From: Amorphophallus konjac
Taxonomy: Eukaryota; Streptophyta; Magnoliopsida; Alismatales; Araceae
NCBI GenBank assembly: GCA_022559845.1
Contig: CM040123.1
Coordinates: 296,472,642-296,536,641, forward strand
Length of the DNA: 64,000 nt
Direction of reading: 5' to 3'
A program made the position numbers and the translations under genes. This document shows, piece by piece, positions 1-12,100 of this stretch. The number at the start of each line of letters is the position of its first letter. The first letter of the stretch is position 1. Under the pieces are notes generated by a model. It searched no databases and had not been told where the DNA came from. It saw only the letters and a list, made by a program, of their open reading frames with translations.

Positions 1-611
1 TGAAGAACAAACGCCCACGAGAAAAGGCGTCAAATAATCCGGGACAGCTTGACTGTCGCTAATTCTTGTGGTTTGATAACTAATTATATCACATTAAAAA
101 TTTTATATCTATGTAACCTTTTATCTAAAAATTGTATAGTGCATACGACCAGAGTCTCCATATTTTTCCTTAAATTTTCATGCCTTTATATAGATATTAA
201 CTAATAATATTAACTAGTTAATTAATTTAATGAGTTTATAATAGTTACACGGCGAATCTAAAAATACACTATAGCGGTTAGTTAGAGAGTTTTGCTTTGT
301 TTGACCTTTTCATAGGCATCGGAGTGTCCTTTGATCATGAAATTTTATGAGAGCGTTATTGGGGAGGTGATTGAGGTAGTGAAAGTGGTTACACCATTTT
401 TCGTGCCCCCCTATATCAAGATCCCCTATCTCTCAACGAATTTTTTTTTTGAACATCCGGTTAGGTAGAGTTTTTCGAGCCCGTCATTTCGATATATAGA
501 ACGCGTGATTCCGACGTATGTACGTCGAGAACCGGAGGTTTGAAGAAGTTACCATTTATATTTTTAAAATGACGACGTTTGACAGCATTAGAAAAAGGCG
601 TCATATCTTTA

Positions 612-642
<31 letters not shown>

Positions 643-2607
643 ATATATATTTGTAACTATATCTTTGAAAATTCATATCTATTAAGATATGTAATAGAAA
701 ATTATAAAAATTATATATTTGGAATCCTTGAATTTTTCTCCTAATTATCATATATTCTATTTTTCTAAATTATTTTATATAAATTAATGTCTCTTTGAAT
801 GTATGTTTTAAAATTATTCAATTAAGTAGATATTGACGTGAATTCTTGTTAAATAAATTAAGTTAAAAATCATAGAATTAACGTCCCTCCAAGTGGTTGC
901 TAATTAATAAATGACACTACTCACGGACGTAAATTAATATAAGTTTATTTAATTATAGTTAATTATAGAATTGGATGGACGTGAATTCTATAATTAACGC
1001 ATTCATGTTCTCACCGTTTTCTTCCGATTTTGACCCATACCTCGGGTCTTTTGGCACTTTCATCTCACGTCCGTAGATGGAGTCCCTGTTTCATGATTGG
1101 TTCACGTTATATACCTCAACTCTCGGTGACATACGAGCCCTCCATTGGACATTCCGTTCCTTCGGACTGGCAAGTTAATCATTGGGACCTCCGTAAGTCT
1201 CCTCGTAGCCTTGGATTCCCTCAAGGCCGACTGAGCTGGTTGTACCTAATCACCCAGATTTCCAGAATGTCATGGTTTTCATCTGATTTATTGATATATC
1301 ATCCTTATTACAAGTTCTGTCCTTGAACTCTATGTTCCATGAAATCTATCTAAATGTTCTTACATGCTTGATCTTTGAAATTCTTGGCCATTAATATGGA
1401 ATTAGTCTAGACTAAATGTTAGGGGCTATGGGCCCAACTAAAATTACATTTTAAATGCTACGGGTCCTGATCTGACCCTATTGGGCGAGGCAAAGTCCAA
1501 ACGTTACCGGTATACGATGATCGGGTGATGGCATTCACCAACTCGGTTATTGGCATTTAGGGGCAATCATACAGTCGTGAGAACTCCTAAGTGTGCGACC
1601 AAATACTACCTAGTGCTATTTCCATGAGGGGCGGTCATATCGTCGTGATTTTCCCGTTAGTGTATTGGCCAATCCTATATAGTGCTAGTTGTGCAAACGC
1701 TCTCATGATAGTGATGATCGGGAGTAATTGCCATCATAGTACACCTTTCTACAACTTATTTTTCGTCATGAAAATATCTTGATTTGCCTTATTGGAGGGG
1801 TTATCATATCGTCGTGATATTCCCTTAGTGTCTTGGCAAATGCTATATAGTGCTTGTAGAAGTAATTGTTCTACTTCTATATCGATCATCAAAAATGTTC
1901 TTGAATTATCCCATTGATAGTACTCGTTATCTTGTCACAAAGATCCTTCACAATAATGGATACATTGAAGCTCTCGTGATAGTGTTCGTCATAGAGAGAT
2001 GAATGTTATATTTCCTCATGAATGCTCTTGACCTAACTTGAGAAAGTGCTTGTGAAGATCTTGCTACACTCTCTTGATTATCATCGTCCTTACTCTTCAT
2101 GAGGTTATCTAGCATCTTGCTTACTCGTTTGTTTATTATAGTTCTTGAATTTATCTCGTGTTATTATAGTTCTCGATTTCTATATCTTGCATGACCTGCA
2201 TGAGCATGTTAAACTATAATTGACCTAAAGCTAGCTTGGAAGCATGAGATATTAAGTCCTACTGAGCGTTCACTCACCTTGTGTTTTTCAATATTTTTCA
2301 GGTAATGACCTTAGTGACGACGAGACCGAACATGATGGGCAAGGGCAAGAGTGAAGAGAACTCTGACATCTAAATGAACCGTCTAGTCTTGTTATCTTGC
2401 GTCTTATGTCTCATTGTAGTTATTCTTTATTGAGTCTTTCCGCTTATTATGGGCCCGAATATGTAAAGAACTTATATTTGAAATGAAATTTCTTATTTGT
2501 CTAAATTGTGTTTTGTGGAAATGACTATGCACTGATTGACATGACTGTTTAGCTGCCACATTCCGAGCAAACGACACGTTCCGCTGCTATCGGTTCGGGG
2601 CGTGACA
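1..2607 (+). repeat. Array LTR1, 3' part only
   Basis: This matches LTR2 from about 5304 to its end and finishes with the same GGGGCGTGACA terminus, so it is the 3' two-thirds of an LTR cut by the window start. It has a longer AT-dinucleotide run (about 610-650) than LTR2. The conserved palindrome and TTTTTCAG/GTAAT site lie at about 2265-2306. Open frames here are copies of LTR sequence with no domain and are not called as genes. Confidence 0.9.
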
Positions 2608-2612
2608 GAAGG

Positions 2613-2625
2613 TGGTATCAGAGCC
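2613..2625 (+). other. Primer binding site, array unit 1
   Basis: TGGTATCAGAGCC lies five bases after the LTR end (CA at 2607). It is complementary to the 3' end of plant initiator methionine tRNA, the usual primer for plant LTR retrotransposons. Confidence 0.9.
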
Positions 2626-2813
2626 TAGGCTTTCTATATCCCTATGTCATCAGGTTCAAGTCCTAGATTTAGTCATCCTTGTCAGTTATCCTATAGGAAC
2701 CCCATGAGATTTGGGTAGAGCTATGGGTTAAATGATAAAATATGATACATTCGCGTTAGATACCTGCCAAGATATGAATATCATTAATCCAAACCTTATT
2801 CTTGTAGGCTAGA

Positions 2814-3802
2814 ATGGCCGCTGAGAGAGCTCAGTGCAGAGAGATGCAACGCACTGTCCAGGGTTTAACGCAAGCCTTGCAACAAGTTGCACAAGGTGGA
2901 GCACGGCATGGAGCCGGGGATTTGCATCGGAAGTTCTAAAAGATAAATCCCCCTAAGTTTAGTGGGTCTACCGACCCAGATGAAGTAGAGAATTAGGTGC
3001 AAGAAATAGAGAGGACCTTTAAGGTGATACAATGCACCGATGAAGAAAGGTACTATTAGGAATATATCAATTAGAGAAGGATGCCCGAGTATGGTGGGGA
3101 TCCGTGGAAGCAATCTTGCCTAACGAGCAAGTTACATGAGACGAATTCTTAGAACACGTTAATGAAAAGTATTTCTCGGAAAGAATTCGCGAGAAGAAAG
3201 CTATGGAATTTGCGGCTTTGAAACAACGTAGTCTGTCAGTCGGCGAGTATGAAGCGAGGTTTTATAGATTGGCCCGATATGCACCACACTTGGTTTGCAC
3301 GGAGAAAATGAGAGAAAAGAGATTTATGAATGGCTTGAAGGTGGAACTTATACCTCAACTAGCTCCACTAGAAATTCAAACATATACGGAGATGGTTAGA
3401 AAAGCTCAACTCTTGGAAGATGCTATGGATATGATGGAAAGAATTAAAGGAAAGGCCGCCAAGAAGGACTTACCAAATGGATCCAAGAACAAGGAAAATG
3501 TGAGTGGTAAGAAGAGATTTAATGGAGGCAACAAATTCTATGAAAATAAGAAACCCCGGAATAATGATCGACAAATTGTTCCGGCCAAGGGGAAATGCAA
3601 GAATTGCAAGAAGGGAAGGCACAATCCGGATGAGTGGTGGTATAAACTTGGAAAATGCATCCGTTGTGGAAGCAGAGATCACAAAATTACTCGATGTCCA
3701 CTCTTAAAGGAAGAAGCACCGCAAGCAACGGAAGGTAACCCTATAAACCTATCTCATCTTAAACTTGCAAGAATCGGATATGACCTTAAGTACTTAGCAT
3801 GA
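2814..3802 (+). pseudogene. gag: gag, array copy 1 (broken)
   Basis: This is a gypsy-type Gag (capsid plus nucleocapsid) homologous to the intact copy at 8080-9069. Relative to that copy it has a CAA-to-TAA stop near 2938, a TGG-to-TAG stop near 2995, and an indel near 3046 that shifts the frame. The frame is open again from 3203 to 3802. In the first zinc knuckle the last cysteine is tryptophan (NPDEWW for NPDECW), so that CCHC box would not bind zinc; the second knuckle (CIRCGSRDHKITRC) is intact. Both nonsense changes are C/G-to-T/A transitions, as expected from deamination of methylated silent DNA. It cannot make full-length Gag. Confidence 0.9.
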
Positions 3803-3904
3803 TATATGAATGATCTAGCCAGAATACTTGCTTTAGATATGGTGATCTTACCCCACAAATTTTGGAAGGGAAACTATGTGAATTTGGGGACCAAATTCTT
3901 TTAA

Positions 3905-3915
3905 GTGGGGGAGGG
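3905..3915 (+). other. Polypurine tract, array unit 1
   Basis: GTGGGGGAGGG directly precedes the LTR start TGTAGCACCCC at 3916. This is the plus-strand primer for reverse transcription. Units 2 and 3 have the same tract at 9171-9181 and 14458-14468. The flank before it (GGGGACCAAATTCTTTTAAG) is also found next to the PPT of element C. Confidence 0.85.
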
Positions 3916-4757
3916 TGTAGCACCCCGGAAATTTATAAAGAATAAATATTAATATTACCATAAAAATAAATATGAAAAAAAATAAAATTTTGGATAATAG
4001 ATAATGGGTCTACATAATTCAAAGGTTATAAAATTCAAGCCCAGTTAAAGAACTAGGACTTAATGGGCCTCCATAGATATACACATAAATAATAGAGTAA
4101 AAAGGATCGAACCCGACTCTGATACCCAAGACAAAAAGGTAAAACCCAGTAAATTGGATAAATAGTTAAGCTATAAGAAATAAGATCCTTATATATATAT
4201 GAAGCATACTATTAAATAAATTTAGTTAAAGCTTATTATAAGTTTAGAAAATATGATTAACGGGCCTTAATAAAGGATAAGAACACATGTTAATATACAA
4301 GACTAAATCCAACCCAATTATAAAACTGAAAATCTTATAGTATATATTTATGGGCCTTCTTAGAGAAGCTTTGAGAAGGTCACGTGGAAACATGGAGGGG
4401 CCTTAGTTAATGGGCTAACACACCCATCCACCTTTATCCATATATAAACAGTGGGTTTAATTAGAGGGCCTTAGTATAAAGGCATAAGAACCAAATGGGC
4501 TTAGAATATAGGTATAAACATATATAGAAATAGATCATACATGAGTTTTGAAATGAATTAAATGGGCCTTACGTATGCTAGGTATGTGGGCTTAAGAAGG
4601 CTCCATCGATCATAGAGGAGGTGTTTGAGTTAGTTTAGGAAAAGGATACAGATATGGCAGGAAGGAGAATAGATTAGGAAATGTAACAGCTAATAGGATT
4701 CTACAGTGGAAAGTTAAGGATTCTAATTCTATTAGGTTCGAAAGACTAATGAAACCT

Positions 4758-4765
4758 TATAAATA
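4758..4765 (+). promoter_or_regulatory. Putative TATA box of LTR2
   Basis: TATAAATA lies in the LTR after an AT-rich U3 and ahead of CTACGGGCAATGG. LTR3 and LTR4 keep the same sequence at the matching place. If used, transcription would start near 4790 and leave about 3 kb of R-U5 leader before gag. Confidence 0.6.
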
Positions 4766-7528
4766 AAGACCCTACGGGCAATGGCGAGGCCATCGTGGCT
4801 TTCCCTGTTGCTCCTACTATTTGCGTCGACCTCCCTCTGTTGTACGGGTGCTAACGTCGACCCCATCATCTTCCTCGTCTTCTTCCACCGTTGCTGTTGT
4901 TGTATGTAGAAGAAGGCTGCTGCCTTCGTCTCTTCCTCCGCGCAGATGGATGCATATTAGGTGCTGCTGCCGTTGCCTTGTACGTGTCACGGCTGCAGTT
5001 ATTATCTTGAAGAAGAAGAGTTCTTCCCCTTCTTCATCTTGCTGCTGTAGTTGTAGAGGAAGCTGCAGCAGTTGCCGTCATCATCATCCTTCTTCTTCTT
5101 TTATTTGTCTGTCAGAGCATCAACGAAGGTGGGCAATCTCCCAAGTTGAACTTGAATGAATAACATGTTAGATTATTAGAACATATAGATTATTTGATGG
5201 GTGTCCCTGCTTTCATATATCGGATGTTTAGACTTGTTTTTGAAACGTCTGCACTCGTTACGGCATGAAAATAGAATTAACGACCATGTCCGGGTCGTTA
5301 TTTTGAAGAATAAACGCCCACGAGAAAAGGCGTCAAATAATCCGGGACAGCTTGACTGTCGCTAATTCCTGTGGTTTGATAATTAATTATATCACATTAA
5401 AAAATTTATATCTATGTAACCTTTTATCTAAAAATTATATAGTGCATACGACCAGAGTCTCCATATTTTTCCTTAAATTTTCATGCCTTTATATAGATAT
5501 TAACTAATAATATTAACTAGTTAATTAATTTAATGAGTTTATAATAGTTACACGGCGAATCTAAAAATACACTATAGCGGTTAGTTATAGTGTTTTGCTT
5601 TGTTTGACCTTTTCATGGGCATCGGAGTGTCCTTTGATCATGAAATTTTATGGGAGCGTTATTGGGGAGGTGATTGAGGTAGTGAAAGTGGTTGCACCAT
5701 TTTTCGTGCCCCCTATATCAAGATCCCCTATCTCTCAATGAAATATTTTTTTGAACATCCGGTTAGGTAGAGTTTTTCGAGCCCGTCATTTTGATATATA
5801 GAACACGTGATTCCGACGTATGTACGTCGAGAACCGGAGGTTTGAAGAAGTTACCATTTATATTTTTAAAATGACGACGTTTGACGGCATTAGAAAAAGG
5901 CGTCATATATATATATATTTGTAACTATATCTTTGAAAATTCATATCTATTAAGACATGTAACAGAAAATTATAAAAATTATATATTTGGAATCCTTGAA
6001 TTTTTCTCCTAATTATCATACATTCTATTTTTCTAACATATTTTATATAAATTAATGTCTCTTTGAATGTATGTTTTAAAATTATTCAATTAAGTAGATA
6101 TTGACGTGAATTCTTATTAAATAAATTAAGTTAAAAATCATAGAATTAACGTCCCTCCAAGTGGTTGCTAATTAATAAATGACACTACTCACGACGTAAA
6201 TTAATATAAGTTTATTTAATTATAGTTAATTATAGAATTGGATGGACGTGAATTCTATAATTAACGCATTCATGTTCTCACCGTTTTCTTCCGGTTTTGA
6301 CCCATACCTCGGGTCTTTTGGCACTTTCATCTCATTTCCGTAGATGGAGTCCTTGTTTCATGATTGGTTCACGTTATATACCTCAACTCTCGGTGACATA
6401 CGAGCTCTCCATTGGACATTTCGTTCCTTCGGACTGGCAAGTTAGTCATTGGGACCTCCGTAAGTCTCCTCGTAGCCTTGGATTCCCTCAAGGCCGACTG
6501 AGCTGGTTGTACCTAATCACCCAGATTTCCAGAATGTCATGGTTTTCATCTGGTTTATTGATATATCATCTTATTACAAGTTCTGTCTTTGAACTCTATG
6601 TTCCATGAAATCTATCTTAATGTTCTTACATGCTTGATCCTTGAAATTCTTGGCCATTAATATGGAATTAGTCTAGACTAAATGTCAGGGGCTATGGGTC
6701 CAACTAAAATGACATTTTAAATGCTACGGGTCCTGATCTGACCCTATTGGGCGACGTAAAGTCCAAACGTTACCGGTATACGATGATCGGGTGCTGGCAT
6801 TCACCAACTCGGTTATTGGCATTTAAGGGCAATCATACAGTCATGAGAACTCCTAAGTGTGCGACCAAATACTACCTAGTGCTATTTCCATGAGGGGCGG
6901 TCATATCATCGTGATTTTCCCCTTAGTGCATTGGCCAATCCTATATAGTGCTAGATGTGCAAACGCTCTCGTGATAGTGATGATCGGGAGTAATTGCCAT
7001 CATAGTACACCTTTCTACAACTTATTGTTCGTCATGAAAAGATCTTGATTTGCCTTATTGGAGGGGTTATCATATCGTCGTGATATTCCCTTAGTGTCTT
7101 GGCAAATGCTATATAGTGCTTGTAGAAGTAATTGTTCTACTTCTATATCGATCATCATAAATGTTCTTGAATTATCCCATTGATAGTACTCGTTATCTTG
7201 TCACAAAGATCCTTCACAATAATGGATACATTGAAGCTCTCGTGATAGTGTTCGTCATAGAGAGATGAATGTTATATTTCCTCATGAATGCTCTTGACCT
7301 AACTTGAGAAAGTGCTTGTGAAGATCTTGCTACACTCTCTTGATTATCATCGTCCTTACTCTTCATAAGGTTATCTAGCATCTTGCTTACTCGTTTGTTT
7401 ATTATAGTTCTTGAATTTATCTCGTGTTATTATAGTTCTCGATTTCTATATCTTGCATGACCTGCATGAGCATGTTAAACTATAATTGACTTAAAGCTAG
7501 CTTGGAAGCATGAGATATTAAGTCCTAC

Positions 7529-7575
7529 TGAGCGTTCGCTCACCTTGTGTTTTTCAATATTTTTCAGGTAATGAC
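7529..7575 (+). promoter_or_regulatory. Conserved LTR palindrome plus splice-like site
   Basis: The perfect palindrome TGAGCGTTCGCTCA is followed by a T-rich tract and TTTTTCAG/GTAATG (boundary 7567/7568). Matching sites end at 2301, 12856 and 18159 in the other LTRs. The same order occurs in element C's LTRs on the minus strand (34278-34310 and 54545-54577). It resembles a splice acceptor and donor back to back; function is inferred only. Confidence 0.5.
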
Positions 7576-7878
7576 CTTAGTGATGACGAGACCGAACATG
7601 ATGGGCAAGGGCAAGAGTGAAGAGAACTCTGACATCTAGATGAACCATCTAGTGTTGTTATCTTGCGTCTTATGTCTCATTGTAGTTATTCTTTATTGAG
7701 TCTTTCCGCTTATTATGGGCCCGAATATGTAAAGAACTTATATTTGAAATGAAATTTATTATTTGTCTAAATTGTGTTTTGTGGAAATAACTATGCTCTG
7801 ATTGACATGGCTGTTTAACTGCCACATTCCGAGCAAACGACACGTTCCGCTGCTATCGGTTCGGGGCGTGACAGAAGG

Positions 7879-7891
7879 TGGTATCAGAGCC
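7879..7891 (+). other. Primer binding site, array unit 2
   Basis: TGGTATCAGAGCC lies five bases after the end of LTR2, as in units 1 and 3. Confidence 0.9.
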
Positions 7892-8079
7892 TAGGCTTTC
7901 TATATCCCTAGGTCATCAGGTTCAAGTCCTAGATTTAGTCGTCCTTGTCAATTATCCTATAGGAAACCCTTGAGATTTGGGTAGAGCTATGGGTTAAATG
8001 ATAAAATATGAAACATTCGCGTTAGATACCTGCCAAGATATGAATATCATTAATCCAAACCTTATTCTTGTAGGCTAGA

Positions 8080-9069
8080 ATGGCCGCTGAGAGAGCTCAG
8101 TGGAGAGAGATGCAACGCACTGTCCGGGGTTTAACGCAAGCCTTGCAACAAGTTGCACAAGGTGGAGCACGGCATGGAGCCAGGGATTTGCATCGGAAGT
8201 TCCAAAAGATAAATCCCCCTAAGTTTAGTGGGTCTACCGACCCGGATGAAGCAGAGAATTGGGTGCAAGAAATAGAGAGGACCTTTAAGGTGATGCAATG
8301 CACCGATGAAGAGAAGGTACTATTAGGAACATATCAATTAGAGAAGGATGCCCGAGTATGGTGGGGATCCGTGGAAGCAATCTTGCCTAACGAGCAAGTT
8401 ACATGGGACGAATTCTTAGAACACTTTAATGAAAAGTATTTCTCGGAAAGAATTCGCGAGAAGAAAGCTATGGAATTTGCGGCTTTGAAACAACGTAGTC
8501 TGTCCGTCGCCGAGTATGAAGCGAGGTTTTCTAGATTGGCCCGATATGCACCACACTTTGTTTGCACGGAGAAAATGAGAGAAAAGAGATTTATGAATGA
8601 CTTGAAGGTGGAACTTATACCTCAACTAGCTCCACTAGAAATTCAAACATATACGGAGATGGTTAGAAAAGCTCAACTCTTGGAAGATGCTATGGATATG
8701 ATGGAAAGAATCAAAGGAAAGGCCGCCAAGAAGGACTTACCAAATGGATCCAAGAACAAGGAAAATGTGAGTGGCAAGAAGAGATTTCATGGAGGCAACA
8801 AATTCTATGAAAATAAGAAACCCCGGAATAATGATCGACAAATTGTTCCGGCCAAGGGGAAATGCAAGAATTGCAAGAAGGGAAGGCACAATCCGGACGA
8901 GTGTTGGTATAAACTTGGAAAATGCATCCGTTGTGGAAGCAGAGATCACAAAATTACTCGATGTCCACTCTTAAAGGAAGAAGCACCGCAAGCAACGGAA
9001 GGTAACCCTATAAACCTATCTCATCTTAAACTTGCAAGAATCGGATATGACCTTAAGTACTTAGCATGA
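8080..9069 (+). CDS. gag: Gag polyprotein of gag-only element, array copy 2 (intact, 329 aa)
   Basis: This is the structural protein that would form the retrotransposon particle and bind its RNA. Residues about 30-220 are a retrotransposon Gag capsid domain, with FSGSTDPDEAENW, ARVWWGSV and a long helical stretch ending LLEDAMDMMERIKGK. A lysine/asparagine-rich linker follows, then two CCHC knuckles, CKNCKKGRHNPDEC and CIRCGSRDHKITRC. The start ATG is 189 bases after the PBS and is kept in all three copies. The stop is followed by about 110 bases to the PPT. No pol follows, so enzymes must come from elsewhere. The same knuckle arrangement and spacer (ECW..LG.C.RCGSR) occur in element C's Gag. 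It is the only undamaged retroelement gene in the window; whether it is expressed is not known. Confidence 0.93.
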   Translation: MAAERAQWREMQRTVRGLTQALQQVAQGGARHGARDLHRKFQKINPPKFSGSTDPDEAENWVQEIERTFKVMQCTDEEKVLLGTYQLEKDARVWWGSVEAILPNEQVTWDEFLEHFNEKYFSERIREKKAMEFAALKQRSLSVAEYEARFSRLARYAPHFVCTEKMREKRFMNDLKVELIPQLAPLEIQTYTEMVRKAQLLEDAMDMMERIKGKAAKKDLPNGSKNKENVSGKKRFHGGNKFYENKKPRNNDRQIVPAKGKCKNCKKGRHNPDECWYKLGKCIRCGSRDHKITRCPLLKEEAPQATEGNPINLSHLKLARIGYDLKYLA

Positions 9070-9170
9070 TATGTGAATGATCTAGCCAGAATACATGCTT
9101 TAGATATGGTGATCTTACCCCACAATTTTGGAAGGGAAACTATGTGAATTTGGGGACCAAATTCTTTTAA

Positions 9171-9181
9171 GTGGGGGAGGG
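9171..9181 (+). other. Polypurine tract, array unit 2
   Basis: GTGGGGGAGGG lies immediately before TGTAGCACCCC of LTR3. Confidence 0.85.
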
Positions 9182-12100
9182 TGTAGCACCCCGGAAATTT
9201 ATAAAGAATAAATATTAATATTACCATAAAAATAAATATGAAAAAAAATAAAATTTTGGATAATAGATAATGGGTCTACATAATTCAAAGGATATAAAAT
9301 TCAAGCCCAGTTAAAGAACTAGGACTTAATGGGCCTCCATAGAGATACACATAAATAATTGAGTAAAAAGGATCGAATCCGACTCTGATACTCAAGACAA
9401 AAAGGTAAAACCCAGTAAATTGGATAAATAGTTAAGCTATAAGAAATAAGATCCTTATATATATATATGAAGCATACTATTAAATAAATTTAGTTAAAGC
9501 TTATTATAACTTTAGCAAATATGATTAAAGGGCCTTAATAAAGGATAAGAACACATGTTAATATACAAGACTAAATCCAACCCAATTATAAAACTGAAAA
9601 TCTTATAGTATATATTTATGGGCCTTCTTAGAGAAGCTTTGAGAAGGTCACATAGAAACATGGAGGGGCCTTAGTTAATGGGCTAACACACCCATCCACC
9701 TTTATCCATATATAAACAGTGGGTTTAATTAGAGGGCCTTAGTATAAAGGCATAAGAACCAAATGGGCTTAGAATATAGGTATAAACATATATAGAAATA
9801 GATCATACATGGGTTTTGAAATGAATTAAATGGGCCTTACGTATGCTAGGTATGTGGGCTTAAGAAGGCTCCATCAATCATAGAGGAGGTGTTTGAGTTA
9901 GTTTAGGAAAAGGATACAGATATGGCAGGAAGGAGAATAGATTAGGAAATGTAATAGCTAATAGGATTATACAGTAGAAAGTTAAGGATTCTAATTCTAT
10001 TAGGTTTGGAAGACTAATGAAACCTTATAAATAAAGACCCTACGGGCAATGGCGAGGCCATCGTGGCTTTCCCTGTTGCTCCTACTATTTGCGTCGACCT
10101 CCCTCTGTTGTGCGGGTGCTAACGTCGACGCCATCATCTTCCTCGTCTTCTTCCACCGTTGCTGTTGTTGTATGTAGAAGAAGGCTGTTGCCTTCGTCTC
10201 TTCCTCTGCGCAGATGGATGCATATTAGGTGCTGCTGCCGTTGCCTTGTACGTGTCACGGCTGCGGTTATTATCGTGAAGAAGAAGAGTTCTTCCCCTTC
10301 TTCGTCTTGCTGCTGTAGTTGTAGAGGAAGCTGCAGCAGTTGCCGTCATCATCATCCTTCTTCTTCTTTTATTTGTCTGTCAGAGCATCAACGAAGGTAG
10401 GCAATCTCCCAAGTTGAACTTGAATGAATAACATGTTAGATTATTAGAACATATAGATTATTTGATGGGTGTCCCTGCTTTCATATATCGGATGTTTAGA
10501 CTTGTTTTTGAAACGTCTGCACTCGTTACGGCATGAAAATAGAATTAACGACCATGTCCAGGTTGTTATTTTGAAGAATAAATGCCTACGAGAAAAGGCG
10601 TCAAATAATCCGGGACAGCTTGACTGTCGCTAATTCCTGTGGTTTGATAATTAATTATATCACATTAAAAAATTTATATCTATGTAACCTTTTATCTAAA
10701 AATTGTATAGTGCATACGACCAGAGTGTCCACATTTTTCCTTAAATTTTCATGCCTTTATATAGATATTAACTAATAATATTAACTAGTTAATTAATTTA
10801 ATGAGTTTATAATAGTTACACGGTGAATCTAAAAATACACTGTAGCGGTTAGTTATAGAGTTTTGCTTTGTTTGACCTTTTCATGGGCATCGGAGTGTCT
10901 CTTGATCATGAAATTTTATGGGAGCGTTATTGGGGAGGTGATTGAGGTAGTGAAAGTGGTTGCACCATTTTTCGTGCCCCCTATATCAAGATCCCCTATC
11001 TCTCAACGAAATTTTTTTTTGAACATCCGGTTAGGTAGAGTTTTTCGAGCCCGTCATTTCGATATATAGAACGCGTGATTCCGACGTATGTACGTCGAGA
11101 ACCGGAGGTTTGAAGAAGTTACCATTTATATTTTTAAAATGACGACGTTTGACGGCATTAGAAAAAGGCGTCATATCTTTAATATATATATATATATATA
11201 TATTTGTAACTATATCTTGAAAATTCATATCTATTAAGATATGTAATAGAAAATTATAAAAATTATATATTTTGAATCCTTGAATTTTTCTCCTAATTAT
11301 CATATATTCTATTTTTCTAAATTATTTTATATAAATTAATGTCTCTTTGAATGTATGTTTTAAAATTATTCAATTAAGTAGATATTGATGTGAATTCTTA
11401 TTAAATAAATTAAGTTAAAAATCATAGAATTAACGTCCCTCCAAGTGGTTGCTAATTAATAAATGACACTACTCACGGACGTAAATTAATATAAGTTTAT
11501 TTAATTATAGTTAATTATAGAATTTGATGGACGTGAATTCTATAATTAACGCATTCATGTTCTCACCGTTTTCTTCCGGTTTTGACCCATACCTCGGGTC
11601 TTTTGGTACTTTCATCTCACGTCCGTAGATGGAGTCCATGTTTCATGATTGGTTCACGTTATATACCTCAACTCTCGGTGACATACGAGCCCTCCATTGG
11701 ACATTCTGTTCCTTCGGACTGGCAAGTTAGTCATTGGGACCTCCGTAAGTCTCCTCGTAGCCTTGGATTCCCTCAAGGCCGACTGAGCTGGTTGTACCTA
11801 ATCACCCAGATTTACAAAATGTCATGGTTTTCATCTGGTTTATTGATATATCATCCTTATTACAAGTTCTGTCCTTGAACTCTATGTTCCATGAAATCTA
11901 TCTTAATGTTCTTACATGCTTGATCCTTGAAATTCTTGGCCATTAATATGGAATTAGTCTAGACTAAATGTCAGGGGCTATGGGTCCCACTAAAATGACA
12001 TTTTAAATGCTACGGGTCCTGATCTGACCCTATTGGGCGAGGTAAAGTCCAAACGTTACCGGTATACGATGATCGGGTGCTGGCATTCACCAACTCGATT

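Larger units (their letters stand above)
3916..7873 (+). repeat. Array LTR2 (complete, 3958 bases)
   Basis: It starts TGTAGCACCCCG and ends CGGGGCGTGACA, an imperfect terminal inverted repeat with TG...CA ends. A PPT precedes it and a PBS follows it, so it serves both as the 3' LTR of unit 1 and the 5' LTR of unit 2. It has a TATA box about 840 bases in, a pyrimidine-rich trinucleotide stretch (about 4820-5110), hairpins near 5280-5360 (AACGACC/GGTCGTT and ACGCC/GGCGT), an AT run near 5905, and a conserved module near 7520-7620. An LTR three times the length of the internal region is unusual. Confidence 0.93.

Noticed and set aside
1030..1326. 98-103 codon frame repeated in all four array LTRs
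   Set aside because: It is conserved only because the LTRs are. The related C LTR carries the homologous stretch without a matching long frame, and no domain or start context supports it.
4821..5159. Cys/Ser/Arg-rich frame of 103-112 codons kept in LTR2-4
   Set aside because: It comes from CTT/CTG trinucleotide-rich leader sequence. The copies are near identical, so an open frame is no evidence of selection, and there is no known domain.
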